From NCBI GenBank assembly GCA_029071345.1, contig JAIEAO010000066.1:1-39505 (forward strand): a stretch of DNA of 39,505 nt, in the 5' to 3' direction. This document shows positions 32,284-39,505 of this stretch, piece by piece. The position numbers and the translations under genes are program-made. Within the stretch, counting starts at the first letter, position 1; each line of letters starts with the position of its first letter. Origin of the DNA: Muribaculaceae bacterium (GTDB taxonomy: Bacteria; Bacteroidota; Bacteroidia; Bacteroidales; Muribaculaceae). The notes under the pieces are model-generated. The model did no database searches and was not told the origin of the DNA. It worked only from the letters and a program-made list of their open reading frames with translations.

Positions 32284-34440
32284 TCAGTCTTCAGTCTGAG
32301 TAGCAGCGTATTCTTTGAGAAGTTTCTCCTGCACATCAGAGGGAACGAGCTCGTAGCTTGCGAAATCGAGCGTGAACGAGCCATGACCGCCGGTGATCGA
32401 GCTGAGAGAGGTGGAGTAAGATGCCATCTCTTTCAACGGAACCTTAGCCGACAGTTTCTCGATGCCGTTATCCGATTCCATACCCATAATGATTGCGCGG
32501 CGTCCCTGAAGATCGCTCATCACATCGCCCATAGTATCGCCAGGGGTCAGCACCTCAACGTCATACACAGGTTCGAGAATCTTAGGATTAGCCTCGCGGA
32601 ATGCCTGAGAGAATGCGTTGCGGCCTGCCAGACGGAATGAGATTTCGTTGGAGTCTACCGGGTGCATCTTACCGTCGTAGATCATTACGCGCACGTCGCG
32701 GGCGTAAGAACCGGTGAGAGGTCCTTGCTCCATGCGGTCCATAAGACCTTTGACGATGGCCGGGATGAAGCGAGCGTCGATAGCACCGCCGACGATGCAG
32801 TTGTAAACCACCAGTTTGCCGCCCCATTCCAATGGGATTTCCTGCTTATCGCGGACGTTGAGCTTGAACTCCTGGTTGCCGAATTTGTAGGTATCCGGTT
32901 CGGGCATACCCTCTGCGTAAGGTTCGATAATGAGGTGAACTTCACCGAACTGGCCGGAGCCGCCCGACTGTTTCTTATGACGGTAATCGGCTCGTGCGGC
33001 CTTTGTTATTGTTTCGCGATAGGGGATTTTCTGCTCTATGAATTCGATGGGAAGCTTATCGTTGTTCTCGATGCGCCATTTGAGTGTGCGGAGATGGAAT
33101 TCACCCTGACCTTTTACGAGGGTCTGTTTCAGCTCCTTACTTTGCTCAACAACCCAAGTGGGATCCTCTGCGTGCATACGGGTGAGGATAGATGCGAGTT
33201 TTTCGGAGTCAGCCTCGTTGACCGGACGGATAGCGCGGATATATTTCGGCTGGGGATATTTGATGAAGTCGAATCTGTATTCGCAACCTTTGGCATCGAG
33301 AGTGTTGCCGGTGCGCACGTCTTTAAGTTTCACGGCTGCACCGATATCGCCGGCCTCAAGAGCCTCGATCGGAGTGCGGAGCTGGCCGCAGACTGTGAAG
33401 ATCTGAGCAAGACGCTCTTTGCCACCACGCGAGATATTTTCGAGATCATCACCGGCTTTGAGAGTTCCGCTCATCACCTTGAAATAGGAGACTTCGCCGA
33501 TGTGTGGCTCTACAGATGTCTTAAAGAAGAAGACTGAAAGCGGGCCGTCGGCATCCGGTTTAACTTCAACGCCTGTTGTGGCGCGGGGAGCGGGCATATC
33601 GCTTACGAACGGGCAGACGTTGCCGAGGAATTCCATAAGACGGCGAACCCCCATGTCTTTAGCTCCGCTGAGAACGACTACAGGATAGATCGAGCGGTCG
33701 ATGAGTCCTTTACGGATGCCATCGCGCATCTCATCTTCTGTAAGGCTGCCTTGCTCGAAGAATTTTTCCATCAGGGTCTCATCGTTTTCGGCGGCCGCCT
33801 CTACGAGGGTCTGATGAAGTTCGCGAGCTTTCTCCATCTGGTCTTCCGGTATATCTGAGATGGTGGGTGTGCCGCCGTCGGGTCCCCATTCATATTTCTT
33901 CATCAGAAGAACATCGATCATAGAGTGGAAGCTGGGACCTGATTCAAGAGGATACTGAATCTGAACCACACGCGGACCGAAATGATCGCGCATCTGCTCC
34001 ATGACGTTGTCGAAGTCTGCCTTTTCTCCGTCGATCTGGTTGATACCGAAGATTACGGGTTTTTTGAGTTTGGCTGTAGTGCGGAAGATATTCTGAGTGC
34101 CTACCTCTACGCCATACTGTGCGTCAACAAGGATAAGACCCATATCGCATACGCCGAGAGCCGTGTATGCGTTGCCAACGAAATCGTCTGCTCCGGGACA
34201 GTCAATAATGTTGAGCTTCTTATTGTTGAATTCAGCGTTAAATACTGTTGAGAACACCGAATAACCATATTCCTTTTCAACCGGGAAATAGTCGGAAACA
34301 GTGTTTTTTGCATCCACTGAGCCGCGACGTTTTATAACTCCACACTCGAAAATCATAGATTCTGCGAGTGTGGTTTTTCCTGAGCCCTTAGATCCGAGAA
34401 GGGCGATGTTTTTGATTTCATTGGTTTTGTAAATCTTCAT
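32284..34440 (-). CDS. Elongation factor G paralog (EF-G2-like) with degenerate GTPase motifs
   Basis: EF-G domain layout through domain V; P-loop GSKGSGKTT, switch II DCPGADDF (canonical DTPGHVDF), NQID in place of NKxD. Confidence 0.88.
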   Translation of the reverse strand: MKIYKTNEIKNIALLGSKGSGKTTLAESMIFECGVIKRRGSVDAKNTVSDYFPVEKEYGYSVFSTVFNAEFNNKKLNIIDCPGADDFVGNAYTALGVCDMGLILVDAQYGVEVGTQNIFRTTAKLKKPVIFGINQIDGEKADFDNVMEQMRDHFGPRVVQIQYPLESGPSFHSMIDVLLMKKYEWGPDGGTPTISDIPEDQMEKARELHQTLVEAAAENDETLMEKFFEQGSLTEDEMRDGIRKGLIDRSIYPVVVLSGAKDMGVRRLMEFLGNVCPFVSDMPAPRATTGVEVKPDADGPLSVFFFKTSVEPHIGEVSYFKVMSGTLKAGDDLENISRGGKERLAQIFTVCGQLRTPIEALEAGDIGAAVKLKDVRTGNTLDAKGCEYRFDFIKYPQPKYIRAIRPVNEADSEKLASILTRMHAEDPTWVVEQSKELKQTLVKGQGEFHLRTLKWRIENNDKLPIEFIEQKIPYRETITKAARADYRHKKQSGGSGQFGEVHLIIEPYAEGMPEPDTYKFGNQEFKLNVRDKQEIPLEWGGKLVVYNCIVGGAIDARFIPAIVKGLMDRMEQGPLTGSYARDVRVMIYDGKMHPVDSNEISFRLAGRNAFSQAFREANPKILEPVYDVEVLTPGDTMGDVMSDLQGRRAIIMGMESDNGIEKLSAKVPLKEMASYSTSLSSITGGHGSFTLDFASYELVPSDVQEKLLKEYAATQTED

Positions 34441-34628
34441 AATATGAGATTTTAAGTTAAATAGAATACAAGAGTTGAGGTGAGAGAGTAAGCTTTGTGT
34501 TGTAAAAGCGAGCGCAATTTAATAAAAAATGTGGAAAAGTGTGAGGATTGAAAGATGTTGTGTAACATAAAAAGATAAAAAACTCACCTCTCCAATGTAT
34601 TTTGCCTTAAATTTAGTAATTTCGCGGT

Positions 34629-35768
34629 ATGAAGAAGAGAGGCGGAATTTATGTGCATGTGCCGGTGTGCCGACGGAAGTGTCTCTATTGCAGTTTCTAC
34701 AGCGTAGGGGAGAGATTTGTCGGTGACTGGGCTCATTTTGTCGACGCAATCCTGAGGGAACTGGATTCCCGAATTGATGAGATGAAGGATTGGGATGAGG
34801 TCACTATATATATCGGTGGCGGTACTCCTTCGCTAATGTCCCCTCACGAGTTCCAAAGGATGATGAACGGTTTGCGCCAAAGATTGAATCCAAATGCCGA
34901 AATTATGGAAGTCACGATTGAGGTTAACCCCGATGATGTGACTGAAGATTTGGCTAAGGCGTGGAAAGCCGCCGGGGTGAATCGGGTCAGTATGGGTGTG
35001 CAGAGTCTTGTGGATTCTGAATTGAAGGCTATCGGACGCCGACATGATGCGGTGACGGCGATTAAGGCGAATGAAGTGCTGTCGAAATATTTTGATAATA
35101 TCAGCCTCGACCTTATTTTCGGGTTGCCGAGCCAGACTCTCGATTCATTAAAAAACACCGTCGAGGGGTTGGTGGCGATGCGCCCGAAGCACATCTCCGC
35201 CTATTCATTAATGTATGAGGAGCGGTCGGCATTGACGCGTCTCCGCGATGCAGGCAAGATTGAGGAGACCGACGAGGATGTTACGGTGAAGATGTTTGCA
35301 CTTATTAATGACATTCTGAGTCGTGATGGTTTCCTGCGTTATGAAATCTCAAACTACTCTCTTCCCGGATTCGAATCGCGACATAATTCCTCTTATTGGC
35401 ATGGTGTGCCTTACGTCGGTCTGGGCCCGTCGGCGCATAGTTATGACGGTGTGCGGGTGCGTCGTTGGAATGTCGCAGATATCAACGATTATCTCGAAAG
35501 AATCGAGAATGAGGGAGAGTATTTTGATTACGAAACTCTCAACGAGGATGAGCTGATCGAGGAACGGATAATGATAGGGTTGAGGAATTCGCAGGGTATA
35601 GATCTTCATGAGTTTGAGCTGGATTTCGGTGCGAGTGCGAGAGATAGATTGCTGCGCAAGGCGAGACAGGCCAAACAGGCGGGTAATCTGGAAGAAAATA
35701 ATGGTTTCTTGCGCCTTACTGATAAGGGAGTTATGATTTCAGATGAAATTATAGTGCAACTTTTTTGA
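34629..35768 (+). CDS. hemW: Radical SAM heme chaperone HemW (coproporphyrinogen oxidase-like)
   Basis: GIYVHVPVCRRKCLYCSFYS (CxxxCxxC), YIGGGTPSLM, VNRVSMGVQSL, HNSSYWHGVPYVGLGPSAHSY. Confidence 0.93.
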   Translation: MKKRGGIYVHVPVCRRKCLYCSFYSVGERFVGDWAHFVDAILRELDSRIDEMKDWDEVTIYIGGGTPSLMSPHEFQRMMNGLRQRLNPNAEIMEVTIEVNPDDVTEDLAKAWKAAGVNRVSMGVQSLVDSELKAIGRRHDAVTAIKANEVLSKYFDNISLDLIFGLPSQTLDSLKNTVEGLVAMRPKHISAYSLMYEERSALTRLRDAGKIEETDEDVTVKMFALINDILSRDGFLRYEISNYSLPGFESRHNSSYWHGVPYVGLGPSAHSYDGVRVRRWNVADINDYLERIENEGEYFDYETLNEDELIEERIMIGLRNSQGIDLHEFELDFGASARDRLLRKARQAKQAGNLEENNGFLRLTDKGVMISDEIIVQLF

Positions 35769-35837
35769 CATTAATGAACGAGAATGAAAAATTTTTTGTA
35801 ATTTTACGCCCGGTTAGAAGATCTGCTCCCCAGATAT

Positions 35838-36752
35838 ATGGATTGCAAGAAAAAAGTAAGTTTTACAAAAATGCATGGAGCCGGGAACGATTACGTCTAT
35901 ATAGATGCTACGAAAATCGTCCCTGATAATCTTTCCCTCTTATCACAAAACATCAGCGACCGCCATTTCGGAGTAGGCAGCGACGGACTTGTCGCCATAA
36001 TGAAATCCGATGTGGCGGATTTTCGTATGCGGATGTTTAATGCTGACGGCTCGGAGGCTGAGATGTGTGGTAATGCATCAAGATGCATCGGTAAATACCT
36101 TTATGAGAAAGGGTTGACCGATAAGACCGAAATCTCGCTGGAAACATTAGCCGGTATAAAAATCCTCAAATTGGAAGTTGAGGACGGAGAGGTGAAAACA
36201 GTGACTGTCGATATGGGGGAGCCGGTTTTGACACCCGAATTTATACCTGTGATCAGCCAATCTGTGGACGCTATGATCTCGGAGGAGGTGAATGTGGCGG
36301 GTAAAAACTATAGAGTCACAGCTGTCAGCATGGGGAATCCTCATGCTGTCATTTTTACTAATAATCTTAGTGACCCCGTTGTGCTTGGCGAAGGCCCGGA
36401 GCTTGAGGCTGCCGGCATCTTCCCTAAGAAATCAAACATCGAATTTGTAAAGATAGAGGATCGCAAGCACGTCAGGATGCGTGTGTGGGAGCGCGGCAGC
36501 GGCGAAACGCTCGCGTGCGGCACAGGAGCCTGCGCAGTCGCGGTGGCCGGCGTTATCAACGGTCTCACTGACCGACAGATTACGGTCTCGCTGCCGGGCG
36601 GTCAGCTTCAGATAAACTGGGATGAGACGTCAAATCATGTTTTTCTTAAAGGAGGCGCGGAGTTTATCGCTGACGGCGAATATTATTGGTCACAATTTCG
36701 GAGCGACAGTTGCTCGCAACTGTCGGGTTTATATTCGAAAAGTTGCCTATAA
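35838..36752 (+). CDS. dapF: Diaminopimelate epimerase
   Basis: FTKMHGAGNDYVYID, NADGSEAEMCGNASRCIGKYL, ERGSGETLACGTGACAVAVAG. Confidence 0.96.
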   Translation: MDCKKKVSFTKMHGAGNDYVYIDATKIVPDNLSLLSQNISDRHFGVGSDGLVAIMKSDVADFRMRMFNADGSEAEMCGNASRCIGKYLYEKGLTDKTEISLETLAGIKILKLEVEDGEVKTVTVDMGEPVLTPEFIPVISQSVDAMISEEVNVAGKNYRVTAVSMGNPHAVIFTNNLSDPVVLGEGPELEAAGIFPKKSNIEFVKIEDRKHVRMRVWERGSGETLACGTGACAVAVAGVINGLTDRQITVSLPGGQLQINWDETSNHVFLKGGAEFIADGEYYWSQFRSDSCSQLSGLYSKSCL

Positions 36753-36765
36753 ATAAGAAGTAGTA

Positions 36766-38004
36766 ATGAGAATAAACGATAATTTTGAAAAATTGCCGGA
36801 AGTGTATCTCTTCTCTGAAGTGGCGCACCGACTCAAGGATTTCAAAGAGAAGAATCCCGAGGCCGATGTGATACGCATGGATATCGGTGATGTCACTCTG
36901 CCGTTGCCGAAGTGCGTTACGGATGCGATGCACGTTGCAGTCGACGAGATGGGTACGACCAAAGGTTTCCACGGTTACGGTCCGGAGCAGGGTTATGAAT
37001 TTCTCCGCGAGGCGATCGCCTTTACGGATTATCGCAGACGATTCATCAATATAAGTGCCGACGAGATTTTTGTAAGCGATGGCGCAAAGAGCGACCTCGG
37101 TAATCTCGGTGACATCTATTCTGCCGACAGCATTGTGGCTTTGGCCGACCCCGGTTATCCAGTTTATCTCGACTCTGCTGTTATGTCAGGTCGAGGCGGC
37201 GAGTTGCAGAAAGATGGCAGGTGGTCTAACATTCTTTATCTTGACTGCAACGCCGAGAACAGTTTCAAGCCCGCTGTGCCTGAAGCTCATGCCGATATCG
37301 TTATTCTTTGTTCACCTGCGAATCCTACGGGTATGGTATTCACCAAAGAGGAGTTGCAGAAATGGGTGGAATATGCACGACGTGAAAAAGCGTTGATAAT
37401 ATTTGATTCCGCATACGAGGCTTATATAAGAGATGAGGAATTGCCACGTTCTATATATGAGATAGACGGTGCGGATGAGGTGGCCATCGAAGTCAGAAGT
37501 TTTTCGAAGACTGCCGGATTCACCGGACTGCGTTGCGGCTATACGGTCGTTCCTAAAAGACTGAAAGGTACGGACGCCGACGGGAAAGAGGTAAGCCTTC
37601 GCAAACTCTGGAACCGTAGGCAATGCACGAAATTCAACGGCGCAAGCTATGTGGTGCAGCGTGCAGCCGAGGCGTTGTATTCTCCCGAGGGTCGTGAGTT
37701 CGTAAAGATGGCTACCGACTATTACCTTGAGAACGCCGGCACGATTCGCGCCCGTATGGTGGAAGCCGGCTATACCGTCTTTGGTGGTACGGATTCACCA
37801 TACGTTTGGATAAAGGGAAAGAATGGATTAAGCTCATGGGATCTTTTCAATGAGCTATTGGAAAAATATCATATATCCTCCACACCCGGTGTCGGATTCG
37901 GCAGTGAAGGAGAGGGATATATCCGCCTGACGGGGTTCAACTCCTACGAGAACACCGTCAAGGCAATGGAAAGACTGAAAAAGCCCGAAGCCGGGCGAAA
38001 CTAA
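36766..38004 (+). CDS. dapL: LL-diaminopimelate aminotransferase
   Basis: DIGDVTLPLPKCV, GFHGYGPEQGYEFLREAIA, FVSDGAKSDLGNL, RSFSKTAGFTGLRCGYTVVPK. Confidence 0.95.
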   Translation: MRINDNFEKLPEVYLFSEVAHRLKDFKEKNPEADVIRMDIGDVTLPLPKCVTDAMHVAVDEMGTTKGFHGYGPEQGYEFLREAIAFTDYRRRFINISADEIFVSDGAKSDLGNLGDIYSADSIVALADPGYPVYLDSAVMSGRGGELQKDGRWSNILYLDCNAENSFKPAVPEAHADIVILCSPANPTGMVFTKEELQKWVEYARREKALIIFDSAYEAYIRDEELPRSIYEIDGADEVAIEVRSFSKTAGFTGLRCGYTVVPKRLKGTDADGKEVSLRKLWNRRQCTKFNGASYVVQRAAEALYSPEGREFVKMATDYYLENAGTIRARMVEAGYTVFGGTDSPYVWIKGKNGLSSWDLFNELLEKYHISSTPGVGFGSEGEGYIRLTGFNSYENTVKAMERLKKPEAGRN

Positions 38005-38016
38005 ATAATTTATATT

Positions 38017-39505
38017 ATGTCAAATTTAAGATTTAAAAGTGTGGAGGAAGCCTCAAGTCGCAAAGCTGTGAAAGTAGCGCTTCCCGAAGAGAGACCGGAA
38101 AAGTATTACGGTGAATTGGTGTTTAACCGTCAGAAGATGTTTGAATATCTGCCTAAAGCCACTTACGAATCCTTAGTGAAGGCCATCGATAACCGCGAAC
38201 CCCTTAGCAGGGAGGTTGCCGACAGCATCGCAGAGGGTATGAAGCGTTGGGCGATCGAAAACGGCGCACGCCATTACACTCACTGGTTTCATCCTCTCAC
38301 AGGCAGCACTGCCGAAAAACATGATGCCTTCGTGGAGCACGACGGCAAAGGGGGAGTGGTAGAGAAATTCAGCGGCAAACTGCTCGTACAGCAGGAGCCT
38401 GATGCCTCAAGCTTCCCTAACGGTGGTATCCGCAACACTTTCGAGGCCCGCGGTTATTCTGCTTGGGATATCTCTTCACCGGCATTCATCATCGGCAATA
38501 CACTCTGTATTCCGACCGTCTTCATCTCCTACACCGGCGAGAGCCTTGACTATAAGACCCCGTTGCTGCGTTCGCTTAACAGTATCGACAAAGCAGCCAC
38601 TAAGGTTGCGAAGATTTTCGATCCTGAAGTTAAGCACGTGGAATGCTTCTTGGGTTGGGAACAGGAGTATTTCCTTGTTGATGAATCTTTGTTCGCAGCA
38701 CGTCCCGACCTTGTGATGACAGGCCGCACGCTTATGGGTCATGAATCTGCCAAGAACCAGCAGCTTGAGGATCACTATTTCGGTTCGATACCCAGTCGCG
38801 TCGAGGCATTTATGCTTGATCTCGAAACTGAGTGTCACAAACTCGGTATTCCGGCCAAGACCCGTCACAACGAGGTGGCTCCCAATCAGTTTGAGCTGGC
38901 TCCGATCTTCGAGGAGTGCAACCTTGCCAACGACCACAACCTGTTGCTGATGTCTGTAATGGAGGAGGTTGCGAAGCGTCATAACTTCCGCGTGCTTCTG
39001 CACGAAAAACCGTTTGCTGGCATCAACGGTAGCGGTAAACATAACAACTGGAGCCTCGGCACAGACCGCGGCGAGATGCTCTTCTCACCCGGTAAGACCC
39101 CGATGGAAAACCTCCGATTCGTGACTTTCATCGCCAACGTGATGGCGGCAGTTCACAAGCACAACGCACTGCTTAAGGCTTCAATCATCAACGCCACCAA
39201 CGCCCACCGTCTCGGCGCCAATGAGGCACCCCCGGCAATCATCTCGATGTTCCTCGGTTCGCAGGTTTCTGCGCTGCTCGATACCGTTGAGAACGCTGAT
39301 GCCGACGAGAACATCATGGTGAAAGGTAAAGAGGGTATGAAGCTCGACGTGGCTCAGATTCCGGAACTGATGATCGATAACACTGACCGCAACCGCACAA
39401 GCCCCTTCGCCTTCACCGGCAACCGTTTTGAATATCGTGCCGTTGGTTCGTCGGCTAACTGTGCCTCAGCTCTTATCGCCCTCAATGCTGCCGTGGCTAA
39501 TCAGC
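38017..39505 (+). CDS. glnN: Type III glutamine synthetase (GSIII), 3' truncated by the window edge
   Basis: Manual translation MSNLRFKSVEEASSRKAVKVALPEERPEKYYGELVFNRQKMFEYLPK...HYTHWFHPLTGSTAEKHDAF...; frame reaches the window end. Confidence 0.92.
   Translation, partial: MSNLRFKSVEEASSRKAVKVALPEERPEKYYGELVFNRQKMFEYLPKATYESLVKAIDNREPLSREVADSIAEGMKRWAIENGARHYTHWFHPLTGSTAEKHDAFVEHDGKGGVVEKFSGKLLVQQEPDASSFPNGGIRNTFEARGYSAWDISSPAFIIGNTLCIPTVFISYTGESLDYKTPLLRSLNSIDKAATKVAKIFDPEVKHVECFLGWEQEYFLVDESLFAARPDLVMTGRTLMGHESAKNQQLEDHYFGSIPSRVEAFMLDLETECHKLGIPAKTRHNEVAPNQFELAPIFEECNLANDHNLLLMSVMEEVAKRHNFRVLLHEKPFAGINGSGKHNNWSLGTDRGEMLFSPGKTPMENLRFVTFIANVMAAVHKHNALLKASIINATNAHRLGANEAPPAIISMFLGSQVSALLDTVENADADENIMVKGKEGMKLDVAQIPELMIDNTDRNRTSPFAFTGNRFEYRAVGSSANCASALIALNAAVANQ

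Noticed and set aside
32662-33537. 291-aa plus-strand ORF antisense to the EF-G-like gene
   Set aside because: Shadow ORF opposite a well-supported CDS; Cys/His/Phe-rich composition typical of antisense frames. The same applies to 8056-8859, 17683-18282 and 10808-11365.
1-39505. tRNA/rRNA genes, prophage or IS elements
   Set aside because: No transposase, integrase or phage structural ORF and no recognisable rRNA or tRNA by eye; a tRNAscan run would be needed to exclude tRNAs formally.

Overview
This 39.5 kb window looks like a Bacteroidales chromosome, probably Muribaculaceae-like (inferred from gene content). It is almost entirely ordinary chromosomal genes. In order it carries: htpG (5' truncated), a PH-like protein, an FtsX/LolC-E permease, a SpoU-type rRNA methyltransferase, an OprO/P-like porin, a complete glycine cleavage operon (gcvT-gcvH-gcvPA-gcvPB-lpd), a PEGA-domain protein, two paralogous small lipoproteins, a HEPN-MNT toxin-antitoxin pair, an MBL hydrolase, rsmG, GT35 glycogen phosphorylase, GT3 glycogen synthase, a DUF3127 OB-fold protein with an SSB-like acidic tail, guanine deaminase, an ECF-sigma/anti-sigma/outer-membrane-receptor trio, an oxalate catabolism cluster (frc-oxc-AEC transporter), a degenerate EF-G paralog (EF-G2-like), hemW, dapF, dapL and a 3'-truncated type III glutamine synthetase. 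The most unusual signal is intergenic. A modular repeat grammar recurs, made of (i) GTAG-headed REP-like palindromes with compensatory stem changes, (ii) AT-rich tandem arrays with a strict 7-bp period that abut the GTAG end of the REP, (iii) mini-hairpins with variable stems and a conserved C-GNA-G triloop, and (iv) a longer GTTAACCCCA inverted-repeat element. Two unrelated genes (gcvH and the DUF3127 gene) have nearly the same REP + heptamer + AATAAATAGAAT + ATG leader. Also notable are a branched, RNA-like leader upstream of the DUF3127 gene and a three-copy 41-bp tandem repeat downstream of lpd. All calls come from reading the sequence; no database search was run.
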